A stretch of DNA of 64,000 bases from Lachnospiraceae bacterium UBA7589. GTDB taxonomy: Bacteria; Bacillota; Clostridia; Lachnospirales; Lachnospiraceae. A program made the position numbers and the translations under genes. The DNA lies in assembly GCA_002476495.1 (NCBI GenBank), contig DLKL01000007.1, positions 4,536-68,535 on the forward strand, in the 5' to 3' direction. A model generated the notes under the pieces. The model made no database searches. It was not told the DNA's origin and saw only the letters and a program-made list of their open reading frames with translations. How positions within the stretch are numbered: the stretch's first letter is position 1; the number at the start of each line of letters is the position of its first letter. Positions 54,347 through 63,314 of this stretch are shown here, piece after piece.

Positions 54347-55126
54347 ATGGAAGATAATAATCAGGATATAAATCAGAGTACGGGCGAGGCCGATGAGCAT
54401 TTTATAGAGGGACGGAATTCTGTCCTTGAGGCTTTTCGCTCAGGAAGAACAGTAGATAAAATATATATTCAGGATGGACTCAGAGATAGTGTAATTAGCT
54501 CTATCCTGAGGGAGGCGAAAAAGAAGGATGTAATTGTCAATTTTACACCTAAGGAAAAAATGGATTTGATGTCAAAGGGCAATAAGCATCAGGGAGTTAT
54601 TGCAATATGCTCAGCCTATGAGTATAGCGATATTGAAGATATATTTGAAAATGCCAGGGCAAAAAATGAAGATCCTTTTATATTTATTCTTGACGAAATA
54701 GAGGACCCGCATAATTTAGGAGCTATAATAAGAACTGCTAATCTTGCCGGGGCACATGGAGTTATTATTCCGAAGAGGCGTGCCGTAGGACTGACCTCTA
54801 CTGTTGTTAAGGCATCGGCAGGTGCAATCAATTATACGCCTGTGGCTAAGGTAACCAATATATCGCAAACCATAGAGCAGCTTAAGGAAAAGGGAATGTG
54901 GTTTGCCTGTGCCGATATGGGAGGTACAGTTATGTATGATACCAATCTTACCGGGTCTATAGGTCTTGTTATTGGTAATGAAGGCAGTGGCGTAAGCCGT
55001 CTTGTAAAGGAAAAATGTGATTATATTGTATCAATACCGATGAAGGGAAATATTGATTCTCTCAACGCTTCCGTTGCAGCGGGAGTATTAGCATATGAAG
55101 TGGTCAGACAGAGAATGGGAAGATAA
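54347..55126 (+). CDS. rlmB: 23S rRNA 2'-O-ribose methyltransferase RlmB/TrmH family
   Basis: 259 residues. An N-terminal substrate-binding domain (about 20-95) with IEGRNSVLEAF precedes a SPOUT knot domain with motif 1 DPHNLGAIIRTANLAG (catalytic arginine), motif 2 LVIGNEGSGVS and motif 3 IPMKGNIDSLNASVAAGVLAYE. Members methylate G2251 in 23S rRNA or similar sites. AGGAGG lies 15 nt before the ATG, an unusually long gap, but no earlier in-frame start exists because of a TAA at 54338-54340. It is the third rRNA/tRNA-maturation gene in this operon. Confidence 0.92.
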   Translation: MEDNNQDINQSTGEADEHFIEGRNSVLEAFRSGRTVDKIYIQDGLRDSVISSILREAKKKDVIVNFTPKEKMDLMSKGNKHQGVIAICSAYEYSDIEDIFENARAKNEDPFIFILDEIEDPHNLGAIIRTANLAGAHGVIIPKRRAVGLTSTVVKASAGAINYTPVAKVTNISQTIEQLKEKGMWFACADMGGTVMYDTNLTGSIGLVIGNEGSGVSRLVKEKCDYIVSIPMKGNIDSLNASVAAGVLAYEVVRQRMGR

Positions 55127-55142
55127 AGCTTAAGGGGAAAAA

Positions 55143-55736
55143 ATGAGTCCGGATTACAGTAAGCTTACAGACAATGAAATAATTGAGAAAATTAACGCAA
55201 GGGAAGATGGAGCAGCAGAGTACATGATGCAAAAATATGGTGCATTGGTAAAAAAGGAGGTCCGAACCGTATTTTTAATAGGAGCTGAAACAGAAGATCT
55301 GACACAGGAGGGGATGATTGGGCTTTTTAAAGCTATCAGGGATTACGAGCCTGATAAGGGTGCAACCTTTTTGACCTTTGCAACCCTGTGTATAAAAAAT
55401 CAGATTAAGTCAGCCATAACTGCATCTAACAGAAAAAAACACACTCCTCTCAATTCATATATTTCCATATATGGAGATGATGCTGAAGAAGGGATGAACG
55501 TAAACCAGCTGGAGGCTTCCAAGGGAAGCTATGACCCTGAGGCAATAATACTTGCCAGAGAGCAGAAGTTTGACATGATGAAGAAAATAGATGTCAAGCT
55601 CAGTAATTATGAAAAAAAAGTAATTAAGCTGTATCTGGAAGGCTTGTCGTATGCAGATATAGCCAAAGAACTTGGAAAAACCGAGAAATCCATAGACAAT
55701 GCATTGTTCAGAATCCGTGGTAAGCTTAGCAAATAG
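55143..55736 (+). CDS. sigH: RNA polymerase sigma-H factor (early sporulation)
   Basis: 197 residues, the Spo0H type. Recognised parts are LTDNEIIEKINAREDGAAEYMMQKY at the N-terminus (read as adjoining segments), FLIGAETEDLTQEGMIGLFKAI of region 2, TFLTFATLCIKNQI, the RKKHTPLNSYISI block specific to SigH, and region 4 with LEGLSYADIAKELG and KSIDNALFRIRGKL. SigH starts spo0A, spoIIA and similar genes on entry to stationary phase. The position after cysS-mrnC-rlmB matches Bacillus, except that yacP (the NYN-domain gene) is absent. AAGGGG lies 7 nt upstream. Confidence 0.93.
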   Translation: MSPDYSKLTDNEIIEKINAREDGAAEYMMQKYGALVKKEVRTVFLIGAETEDLTQEGMIGLFKAIRDYEPDKGATFLTFATLCIKNQIKSAITASNRKKHTPLNSYISIYGDDAEEGMNVNQLEASKGSYDPEAIILAREQKFDMMKKIDVKLSNYEKKVIKLYLEGLSYADIAKELGKTEKSIDNALFRIRGKLSK

Positions 55737-55771
55737 TTAATTCATATGGATTGATAACAAAAGCATATATT

Positions 55772-55816
55772 AAGTTAATAAATAAAGGTAATAGCAAGTT
55801 AATAAGTAAGTTAATA
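55772..55816 (+). repeat. Three direct AAGTTAATA repeats upstream of the tRNA promoter
   Basis: Copies begin at 55772, 55796 and 55808, spaced 24 and 12 bp. They lie between sigH and the tRNA promoter. Function unknown; low-complexity AT sequence is the alternative. Confidence 0.4.
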
Positions 55817-55827
55817 GTATATTATGC

Positions 55828-55856
55828 TTGACATATAAATCAAAATAAAGTATTAT
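55828..55856 (+). promoter_or_regulatory. Promoter of tRNA-Thr
   Basis: TTGACA (55828-55833), 17 nt, then TATTAT (55851-55856), about 31 nt before the mature tRNA 5' end. Confidence 0.7.
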
Positions 55857-55887
55857 TCTTCATGGTGTTGTTAATGACACCGCAGTT

Positions 55888-55960
55888 GCTGCTATAGCAC
55901 AGTCGGTAGTGCGCAACATTGGTAGTGTTGAGGTCACCGGTTCGATTCCGGTTAGCAGCT
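55888..55960 (+). tRNA. tRNA-Thr, anticodon GGT
   Basis: The cloverleaf folds by hand over 73 nt. The acceptor stem is a perfect 7 bp (55888-55894 with 55953-55959) and the D stem is GCAC/GTGC with G18-G19 kept. The anticodon stem CAACA/TGTTG carries loop TTGGTAG, giving anticodon GGT at 55921-55923, which reads ACC. The T stem ACCGG/CCGGT has a TTCGATT loop. The discriminator is T and CCA is not encoded. Threonine follows from the anticodon. Confidence 0.95.
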
Positions 55961-55970
55961 TTTTTAAAAG

Positions 55971-55999
55971 GGTTGTCACAAATTGTGACAGCCTTTTTT
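55971..55999 (+). terminator. Terminator of the tRNA gene
   Basis: A 10-bp stem with one G-T pair (55971-55980 with 55984-55993) and a 3-nt loop is followed by TTTTTT. Confidence 0.9.
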
Positions 56000-56167
56000 C
56001 GTTAATATGGCATTTGCTGTTAATTTCAATCAATATTTATGATGTATTTCCATGAATATTCCACGAATATTGAAAAAAGTTTTTTACATTTACTATATAT
56101 TGTGGTAGTATTATTTGTGTATGAGTAAAAATGGGTTTACATAATTTGTTTAGTTCAGGAGGTTTGC

Positions 56168-58012
56168 ATGAAATACAGAAGAAGATTAATTGCATTATTT
56201 ACGGCTGTTGTTCTTGTGGCTGTAATTCTCAATCCGTTGCGACCTGATATGAGAACGGCTGCTAATCTTTCCGGGACTATAACTGCTGACTGGGTAAATT
56301 TCCGTAGTACTCCCGGAGGCGAAATAATTAAAGATGGGAACGGAAGATATATACAGCTTTGTACAGGACACCCGGTAACAATCCTGGATACAAGCAATAC
56401 AGCATGGTATAAGGTTCAGACTACATATGGAGATGTTTCATATACCGGATACATTTATTCCCAATATATTAAAGTCAACAGTGATTCATCAGGAAGTGAA
56501 GCGGTTTCTGATGATGCTGATTTTGAAGCCAAGCTTACTGCCCAGGGATTTCCGGAAAGCTATAAAAGCGCCCTGAGAAAATTACATGAAGAATATCCAT
56601 CATGGGAGTTTTATGCCGTACATACCAATATTGAGTGGAATACTCTGCTTGATAACGAGTGTAATAAGCAGGGACAGGTTAAGAATCTCGTATGGACATC
56701 CAAAAGCTCCCCAAATTATAATTGGCGGTCTACCAAGGTTGGATATGATTTTGATACAGACAAGTGGTCTGCCTATGACAGCAATAACTGGTTTGCTGCC
56801 TCAGACGGCCTGGTAACATATTATCTCGACCCGAGGACGTATCTTGACGAAACGTATATATTTGTATTTGAGAGCCTTTCCTATCAGGAGGAAATTCATA
56901 ATATCCAGGGTGTAGAGGCTATTTTGAAGGGAACCTTTATGTATAACACACGGGTATGTGACGTAGCAGTTAATGACCCGGATACAAGGCTGTATTCTGA
57001 GGTTATATTGGAGGCTGCCAGGGATACAGGGGTAAGTCCTTATCACATAGCATCAAGAATTAAGCAGGAGATGGGCTCTGTTGCCAATGACTGTGCAAGG
57101 GGAACATCGGATTCATACAAGGGGATATACAATTATTTGAACATTGGAGCTTATGACTCGGCGGATGGAAATGCACCTTTAAATGGGTTAAAGTATGCTT
57201 CAAAGAGTGATACATCTGATTTCCGGCCGTGGAATACAGTTGAAAAGGCAATCAAGGGTGGAGCGCTGTTCCTTGGAAAAAATTATATAAATAAAGGACA
57301 GGATACCCTGTATACCCAGAAGTTTAATGTAACCAACAGGAAAAGCCTTTTCTCACATCAATATATGACTAATGTTCAGGCACCGGCATCTGAATGTGTA
57401 GGTGTCTATAAAGCTTATCTTAATAATGAAATGCTGGATTCTTCCATGGCATTTAATATTCCCGTATATCTGAATATGCCGGAGACAAAAACCACTAAGC
57501 CAAGCTATTACGGACATCCAAATAACTGGTTAAAATCCCTTGTCATAGATGGATACGGACTTACACCAACCTTTGGTGCAAACTGGGTTAATGAGTATTC
57601 CCTTATTGTGCCAAAAAACGTTGACAGTATTAAAATCAGTGCGGACACTGTCAATCCAAGCGCCAGGATTACCGGCGGAACGGGTACAGTCAGCCTGTCT
57701 GAGGGAACTAATTATATATACATAGATGTCCAGGCACAGAATGGAGATGTGAGAACCTATAAGCTTACTGTTGTAAGAGGAACGGCATCACCGGAATCAG
57801 GTGTGTCAGGTAATAGAATGAAGGGGGATTTGAATGGTGACGGAAAAATATCAACAATAGATATAGTCAAGGTTCAAAGAATAATAGTCGGGTTTGACGC
57901 AGTTAATGAGGATAATCTTGCTGTTGCAGATATTAATGGAGATGGAAAGGTTTCTGCAATAGACATAGTTAAAATTCAAAGACATATTGTAGGTCTGGAA
58001 AAGATACAATAA
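56168..58012 (+). CDS. Secreted SH3-glucosaminidase with cadherin-like and dockerin domains
   Basis: 614 residues. Signal peptide (basic start, hydrophobic core, to about residue 32). A bacterial SH3 domain lies at about 36-104 (WVNFRSTPGG, WYKVQT, GYIYSQYI). The catalytic region (about 120-440) resembles LytD/GH73-type endo-N-acetylglucosaminidases, with VSPYHIASRIKQEMGS placing the likely catalytic glutamate at E301. A cadherin-like beta-sandwich (PF12733 type) spans about 453-540. A complete dockerin type I module (about 552-614) has two calcium loops, DLNGDGKISTID and DINGDGKVSAID. It cuts peptidoglycan outside the cell. The dockerin should bind a cohesin, and the next gene encodes a cohesin-like protein. 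Confidence 0.88.
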   Translation: MKYRRRLIALFTAVVLVAVILNPLRPDMRTAANLSGTITADWVNFRSTPGGEIIKDGNGRYIQLCTGHPVTILDTSNTAWYKVQTTYGDVSYTGYIYSQYIKVNSDSSGSEAVSDDADFEAKLTAQGFPESYKSALRKLHEEYPSWEFYAVHTNIEWNTLLDNECNKQGQVKNLVWTSKSSPNYNWRSTKVGYDFDTDKWSAYDSNNWFAASDGLVTYYLDPRTYLDETYIFVFESLSYQEEIHNIQGVEAILKGTFMYNTRVCDVAVNDPDTRLYSEVILEAARDTGVSPYHIASRIKQEMGSVANDCARGTSDSYKGIYNYLNIGAYDSADGNAPLNGLKYASKSDTSDFRPWNTVEKAIKGGALFLGKNYINKGQDTLYTQKFNVTNRKSLFSHQYMTNVQAPASECVGVYKAYLNNEMLDSSMAFNIPVYLNMPETKTTKPSYYGHPNNWLKSLVIDGYGLTPTFGANWVNEYSLIVPKNVDSIKISADTVNPSARITGGTGTVSLSEGTNYIYIDVQAQNGDVRTYKLTVVRGTASPESGVSGNRMKGDLNGDGKISTIDIVKVQRIIVGFDAVNEDNLAVADINGDGKVSAIDIVKIQRHIVGLEKIQ

Positions 58013-58088
58013 TTTATACATATTAAAATATTTACTTTATCTGAAATTATAACTTGAAATTTTCACCTTAAAAAGGAGAAATTATCTC

Positions 58089-60059
58089 ATGAAAAAAATA
58101 TACAAAAGATTAATTTCCTGCCTGCTTATTATTATATTATGCTTTGGTACATATATGTTTGATACGAAAGCAGATGCCTATGTATCAGTTTCCGCAACAT
58201 CTTCTGTAAGCATTGGAGGAAACGTATCTGTAAGTATTTCAATAAGTGGTGATGTAAGTGCATATACCTTATACGTTTCTTATAAGTCAGACATTTTGCA
58301 ATATAATTCAGGCTCAGGAGCCATGATAAACGGTGGTGGAGGAACACTGGTTGTAAGCGGTACAGCAGCAGGAACGGTAAACCTTTCCTTCACTGCAAAA
58401 GCAAATGGAGAAAGCAATATTACTGTAAGCGGTGAGGCTTTTAATATACAGAGCGAAGAGGTTAACGTCTCCTTTGGCAGTGCAAGTGTAAGAGTTGAGA
58501 CACAGAACAATAACAATAACAATAACAATAACAATAACAATAATAACCCGGATGACGACAATACCCAGGAGCCGGATGACCGATCGTCAAATTGCAATCT
58601 TTCAAGCCTGCAGGTTTCACCGGGAAAGCTGGTACCTGATTTTAGCAAGGATGTATATGAGTATACTGTCCGGGTTGATGCTGATGTAAAGGAAATCGCT
58701 ATTTCCGCTGTAACAGATGACAGCAAGGCTTCTACATCAGTTCATGGAAATACAGAGCTTGAACAGGGGAAAAATGAGGTCCAGATAATTGTCACTGCGG
58801 AAAACGGAGCCGTAAAAAAATATATCCTTACAGTTATTGCAGGAGATATACTTGAGGATGTAATTATAAAGATTGATGATGTTGATTATACCTTTGTTAA
58901 TTCGACTGAAAATATCCAGATTCCCGAAAATTTCACCAGTACGATAATAAAGTATAAAGAGTGGGATATAACAGCCTATGAATCCCCTAATAAAAAGATA
59001 ACTCTGGTATGTCTTAAGGATAAATATGATTACACAGGCTGGTTTATCTATGACAAGGTAAGGGATGAATTTACAGAATATAAGGAGTACTCATCCAGAT
59101 TTAACAGATATATTATATTGCCTTTTCCGGATAATGTCCTGCTTTCGTCGGATTTCAAGCAGGATAAGGTAAACATTTTCGGAAATCCTGTGGAGGCTTA
59201 CCGGTTTCCGGGGACAGAATATAAGAATAAATATCTTATTTACGGAATGAATATAGAAGGCAACGAGGGTTATTATATTTATGATGATGAGGAAAAAACC
59301 TTTATGAGATATTTAATGGGTGAAGTGGCTACACCGATGGAGCCTGTAGCTACACCCATAGATGTGGTTAAGGGCAATGAGAATGTATCATTTTTTCAAT
59401 ACATCAGGGATTTCCTTTCATGGAATATCCTGTTCTATATTATGTGTGGTACTCTGGGTCTTTTATTGATTTTTATTATTGTAATTATAATATTAGGCTG
59501 TAAGAATAGTAAGCTTCACAAAAAACTGGATGAATATAGCGAGGGAAAATGTAATCATATAGATGAGAAATTACCGGTTGGGGAGCCTGAGCTTGCTGCC
59601 ACAGAGGAAGAGCAAATGCCTATTGCCACAGAGGAAATCAGCAAGGAGGAAGAACAAAATTCTATTGCCACAGAGAAAATCTGTGAGGATGAAGAGCAAA
59701 ATCCTATTGCCACAGAGGAAATCAGCGAGGAGAAAGAACAAATGCCTATTGCCACAGAGGAAATCAGCAAGGAAGAAGAACAAAATCCTATTGCCACAGA
59801 GGAAATCAGCGAGGAGAAAGAACAAATGCCTATTGCCACAGAAACGCCTGATATGGATACAACCGGTGATGATAGTGGGCAGATTTTAACAAATATTTCC
59901 AAGAGTTATAAAAAACCACAGTTTGAGGATGTGGATATATGGGGAACTGATGATGGGAAGGCTATTCCTACATTGGACGTTAATCTCTATAAGAATGAAC
60001 CTTATGACCCTGAAAAGGACAGTGCGTTTTCTCTTATATTTGACGAGGATAATAAATAG
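58089..60059 (+). CDS. Membrane-anchored cohesin-like surface protein with repeat-bearing cytoplasmic tail
   Basis: 656 residues. Signal peptide (1-30). A cohesin-like beta domain at about 31-137 has VSIGGNVSVSISISGDVSAY and GTVNLSFTAKANGESNITVSG-type strands. An Asn tract (140-153) and Asp/Pro linker follow, then a cadherin-like beta-sandwich (about 167-253) as in the neighbouring hydrolase. A region of unknown fold (255-415), a membrane helix (about 444-472) ending in a KNSKLHKK stop-transfer, and an acidic tail of 14-residue repeats (about 500-585) complete it. Topology is outside-N, inside-C. The cohesin call rests on fold pattern and context, not on a strong motif. AAAAAGGAG lies 9 nt before the ATG, 76 bp after the dockerin gene. 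Confidence 0.75.
   Translation: MKKIYKRLISCLLIIILCFGTYMFDTKADAYVSVSATSSVSIGGNVSVSISISGDVSAYTLYVSYKSDILQYNSGSGAMINGGGGTLVVSGTAAGTVNLSFTAKANGESNITVSGEAFNIQSEEVNVSFGSASVRVETQNNNNNNNNNNNNNNPDDDNTQEPDDRSSNCNLSSLQVSPGKLVPDFSKDVYEYTVRVDADVKEIAISAVTDDSKASTSVHGNTELEQGKNEVQIIVTAENGAVKKYILTVIAGDILEDVIIKIDDVDYTFVNSTENIQIPENFTSTIIKYKEWDITAYESPNKKITLVCLKDKYDYTGWFIYDKVRDEFTEYKEYSSRFNRYIILPFPDNVLLSSDFKQDKVNIFGNPVEAYRFPGTEYKNKYLIYGMNIEGNEGYYIYDDEEKTFMRYLMGEVATPMEPVATPIDVVKGNENVSFFQYIRDFLSWNILFYIMCGTLGLLLIFIIVIIILGCKNSKLHKKLDEYSEGKCNHIDEKLPVGEPELAATEEEQMPIATEEISKEEEQNSIATEKICEDEEQNPIATEEISEEKEQMPIATEEISKEEEQNPIATEEISEEKEQMPIATETPDMDTTGDDSGQILTNISKSYKKPQFEDVDIWGTDDGKAIPTLDVNLYKNEPYDPEKDSAFSLIFDEDNK
58506..58547 (+). 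repeat. AAC/AAT codon repeat (14 asparagines)
   Basis: Fourteen Asn codons, mostly alternating AAC AAT, a 6-bp slippage-prone tract. Changes in copy number would stay in frame and alter only linker length. Confidence 0.9.
59598..59843 (+). repeat. 42-bp tandem repeat, about six copies
   Basis: ATTGCCACAGA recurs at 59622, 59664, 59706, 59748, 59790 and 59832, exactly 42 bp apart. The unit encodes 14 residues, consensus PIATEEIS-x-E-x-EQ-x. Alternating units share M or N before the proline, suggesting expansion in 84-bp steps. Confidence 0.92.
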
Positions 60060-60101
60060 TGATATATTTCAATAATGGATGTTAAGGAGGCTTTTGAATA
60101 T

Positions 60102-61763
60102 ATGGAAGGCGAAGTTATTTCAAGAAATTTTATAGAGCAGGAGATTGATAATGACCTTAGAGAGGGGAAGTACAGTAAGGTTGTTACCAGATTTCCGCCG
60201 GAACCAAACGGTTATCTTCATATCGGACATGCAAAGTCTATACTTTTAAATTATGGACTTGCCAAGGAGTATGGAGGAAAGTTCAATTTCAGATTTGATG
60301 ATACCAATCCGACTAAGGAGAAGACAGAATATGTTCAGTCAATTATAGATGATATAAAATGGCTGGGTGCTGATTTCGGAGACAAAATATATTTTGCATC
60401 TGATTATTTTGATGATATGTTCGAGGCTGCCATAAAGCTGATTAAGAAGGGAAAAGCTTATGTGTGTGATCTTACTGCGGAAGAGATAAGAGAATATAGA
60501 GGAACTCTTACAAAGCCGGGAAAAAACAGTCCATACAGAGACAGATCCGTGGAGGAAAATCTGGAGCTTTTCTATGGCATGAGAGATGGAAAATATCCGG
60601 ATGGCTCTAAGGTATTAAGAGCAAAAATAGATATGGAAAGTCCTAATATGAATATGAGAGATCCGGTTATTTACCGTATAGCTCATATGACACATCATAA
60701 TACAGGGGATAAATGGTGTATTTATCCTATGTATGATTTTGCCCATCCTATAGAGGATGCTGTTGAAGGAATATCTCACTCCATATGTACTCTTGAGTTT
60801 GAGGATCACAGACCTTTGTATGACTGGGTTGTAAGAGAATTGGAGTACGAGACTCCACCAAGGCAGATTGAATTTGCCAAGCTTTATCTCAAGAATGTTG
60901 TTACAGGAAAAAGATATATAAAAAAGCTTGTTGAGGATGGAATAGTTGATGGCTGGGATGATCCAAGACTTGTGTCACTTAGTGCGTTGAGAAGGAGGGG
61001 CTTTACTCCTGAGTCAATAAGAATGTTCATGGAGCTTTCGGGAGTTTCCAAGGCGCAGAGTGAATCGGATTATGCAATGCTTGAGTATTGTATAAGAGAG
61101 GATTTAAAGCCTAAGGCCAAGCGCATGATGGCAGTATTAGATCCTGTCAAGGTAATTATTGATAATTATCCTGAGGATGTAATAGAATATTTTGATATTG
61201 ATAATAATCAGGAAAATCCGGATCTTGGAACCAGAAAGGTAGCCTTTTCCAAAGAAATATATATTGACAGGGAGGATTTTATGGAAGAACCTCCAAAGAA
61301 ATATTTCAGACTTTTTCCGGGCAATGAGGTAAGACTGAAAGGGGCATATTTTGTAAAGTGTGTTGATTATAAAAAGGATGCGGAGGGAAATGTTACTGAG
61401 ATACATTGTACCTACGATCCTGAGACAAGAAGCGGCTTGGGCTTTGAGGGACGAAAGGTTAAGGGAACTATTCACTGGGTATGTGCAAGAACAGCCATAG
61501 ATGCAGAGGTAAGGCTTTACGAAAATATAGTTGATGAAGAAAAAGGAAAGCTTAATGAGGACGGAACCTTGAATTATAATCCCAATTCTCTTACTGTGCT
61601 TAAAAATTGTAAGCTGGAGGAGGAATTTGTCAAGGCAGGTAAGGGTGAGGCTTTTCAGTTTTTAAGACATGGATTCTTTTGCGTTGATATTAAGGATACT
61701 ACAGATGAAAAACTTGTTTTTAACAGAATTGTATCCCTGAAAAGCTCTTATAAACCCAACTAG
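60102..61763 (+). CDS. glnS: Glutaminyl-tRNA synthetase
   Basis: 553 residues. The GlnRS-specific [19 protein letters not shown] region, FRFDDTNP, and APYDFAHP-like [11 protein letters not shown] are present, followed by the anticodon-binding beta barrels. The KMSKS loop is altered to [12 protein letters not shown], which I recall from other Clostridial GlnRS. The start at 60102 is preferred: AAGGAGG at 60084-60090 lies 11 nt upstream, while the ATG at 60075 has no ribosome site. Most Firmicutes make Gln-tRNA by the GatCAB route; GlnRS in this group is thought to have been acquired by transfer. Confidence 0.92.
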   Translation: MEGEVISRNFIEQEIDNDLREGKYSKVVTRFPPEPNGYLHIGHAKSILLNYGLAKEYGGKFNFRFDDTNPTKEKTEYVQSIIDDIKWLGADFGDKIYFASDYFDDMFEAAIKLIKKGKAYVCDLTAEEIREYRGTLTKPGKNSPYRDRSVEENLELFYGMRDGKYPDGSKVLRAKIDMESPNMNMRDPVIYRIAHMTHHNTGDKWCIYPMYDFAHPIEDAVEGISHSICTLEFEDHRPLYDWVVRELEYETPPRQIEFAKLYLKNVVTGKRYIKKLVEDGIVDGWDDPRLVSLSALRRRGFTPESIRMFMELSGVSKAQSESDYAMLEYCIREDLKPKAKRMMAVLDPVKVIIDNYPEDVIEYFDIDNNQENPDLGTRKVAFSKEIYIDREDFMEEPPKKYFRLFPGNEVRLKGAYFVKCVDYKKDAEGNVTEIHCTYDPETRSGLGFEGRKVKGTIHWVCARTAIDAEVRLYENIVDEEKGKLNEDGTLNYNPNSLTVLKNCKLEEEFVKAGKGEAFQFLRHGFFCVDIKDTTDEKLVFNRIVSLKSSYKPN

Positions 61764-61778
61764 AGGAGGATATGGCAT

Positions 61779-62621
61779 ATGGGACTACTATCCGGAATGG
61801 ATGAATATGGTCTTAAACAATTTGAAGATGCGGATATTTTAGAGGGAACGCATCCGGAAGATAAGCTTTCACAGGCTTTGAAGGTTGAAAATAAAGCACC
61901 TGCTTTTAATGAGGAGGAGGTGCTTTTTGATAAGCATTATACTTGTCCTGTATGTGATTGCACATTTACAGCAAAAAGCGTGAGAACCGGAAAGGTAAGA
62001 CTTTTAGGTCAGGATATTGATTTGAGACCGGTATATGATAAGGTCGATGTTTTAAAATATGATGTGATTGTCTGTGATAAGTGTGGATATAGCTCCCTTA
62101 TCAGATATTTTGGTAAGCTCACAGTAAAGCAGACCAGGGATATAAAGAGTACAATTGGAATTAATTTTAAAGGAATTAATAATGATAAACCTGTATACAC
62201 ATATAATGATGCTATTGCCAGATATAAGCTTGCCCTTGTTACTGCAGTGGTAAAAAAGGCTAAGGTAAGTGAAAAGGGGTATATTTGTCTTAAGCTTTCA
62301 TGGATAATCAGAGGGAAGCTTAAGGAGAAGAACCTTTCGGCCGAGGAGAGAAAAAAGCTTTCCGTGGAAGAAATTTCTTATGTGAAAAATGCATATACAG
62401 CATTGTTACAGGCCTTAAGCAATGAAAATCTTCCCATAGCCGGAATGGATGAAAATACATTAAAGTATGTTCTGGCATATATGGCATACAGACTTGAAAA
62501 GAATGATGAAGCTATAAAGCTTCTGGGACAGATTATTATGTCAAAAGGTGCCAATGAAAGATTAAAGGATAAAGCCAGGGAATTAAAGGAATTGTTAAAA
62601 AGCAAAGCCGCTAATCAGTAA
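61779..62621 (+). CDS. DUF2225 protein with two zinc-knuckle pairs
   Basis: 280 residues of the DUF2225 family. The N-terminal half has CPVCDCTFTAKSVRTGKVRL, LRPVYDKVD and VIVCDKCGYSS: two CxxC pairs 40 to 50 residues apart that should bind one zinc. The C-terminal half is a helical TPR-like region (YNDAIARYKLAL, then ERLKDKARELKELL). The function is unknown. GAGGAGG lies 9 nt before the ATG, and it follows glnS by 15 bp, so the two are probably cotranscribed. Confidence 0.85.
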   Translation: MGLLSGMDEYGLKQFEDADILEGTHPEDKLSQALKVENKAPAFNEEEVLFDKHYTCPVCDCTFTAKSVRTGKVRLLGQDIDLRPVYDKVDVLKYDVIVCDKCGYSSLIRYFGKLTVKQTRDIKSTIGINFKGINNDKPVYTYNDAIARYKLALVTAVVKKAKVSEKGYICLKLSWIIRGKLKEKNLSAEERKKLSVEEISYVKNAYTALLQALSNENLPIAGMDENTLKYVLAYMAYRLEKNDEAIKLLGQIIMSKGANERLKDKARELKELLKSKAANQ

Positions 62622-62643
62622 ATTAAAAGTAAGGTGTATTTTT

Positions 62644-63297
62644 ATGGGTACGAATAACTCCTCAAAAAGGAAAAATATAAAAAAGAGAAACAAAAAGAAT
62701 AATACTGATAAGACAAAGTGTGTTTACATACTTATATCAAAAACACAGACATTACCCTCACGGGTAATTAAGATGTGGACTAAGGAGCCCTATGCCCACA
62801 CTTCCCTTGCTCTTGACATTGAGCTTAGGGAAATGTACAGCTTTGCAAGGAAAAGACTGAGAAATCCCTTTTATTGCGGATTTATATCAGAGGATATAAC
62901 CAAGGGGGTTTTTGGAAGAGATGTTAACACTACCTGCCGGGTGGCAAGGCTTTGGGTTACACCTAAACAGTATAAGGAGATTTTGAAGAACCTTGAAAAA
63001 TTCAAACAGGAGAAAGATCATTTAAGATATAATTATCTGGGTATTTTTGGCGTTGTATTTAATAGGGCAGTTGAGAGAAAGTATAATTATTTCTGTTCTC
63101 AATTTGTATATTATATTCTTGATAAATCAGGTGTAAAGATGTTTGGTAAAAAGCCGGGGCTTACAAGACCGGAGGATTTTAGAACCTGGGATGAACTTGA
63201 ATTGATTTATGAAGGAAAGCTTAATGAGTACCGGGACTATTTGAAAAATACCAGCCAGGTGGATAATTCTTTTGATGTATCCCTGAATGGTGCCTGA
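62644..63297 (+). CDS. Permuted NlpC/P60 (YiiX/LRAT-like) cysteine hydrolase-like protein
   Basis: 217 residues. The order of the catalytic residues is permuted: the histidine comes first, H52 in YAHTSLAL, and the cysteine later, C151 in YNYFCSQFVYYIL. That is the hallmark of permuted NlpC/P60 proteins, which act on amide or ester bonds of lipids or peptides. A Lys/Asn-rich tail (about 8-25) precedes the domain with no signal peptide, so it is cytoplasmic. The substrate is unknown. It follows DUF2225 by 22 bp and is the last gene before a strong terminator. Confidence 0.8.
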   Translation: MGTNNSSKRKNIKKRNKKNNTDKTKCVYILISKTQTLPSRVIKMWTKEPYAHTSLALDIELREMYSFARKRLRNPFYCGFISEDITKGVFGRDVNTTCRVARLWVTPKQYKEILKNLEKFKQEKDHLRYNYLGIFGVVFNRAVERKYNYFCSQFVYYILDKSGVKMFGKKPGLTRPEDFRTWDELELIYEGKLNEYRDYLKNTSQVDNSFDVSLNGA

Positions 63298-63314
63298 AAA
63301 GAAATATAAAATTG

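Noticed and set aside
59598..59843. CRISPR-like array from the regular 42-bp spacing
   Set aside because: The repeats are contiguous without unique spacers and are in frame within a gene.
59555..59902. Minus-strand repeat frame opposite the 42-bp repeats
   Set aside because: The repeat has a length divisible by three, so all six frames stay open. Only the plus-strand frame has a signal peptide and domains.
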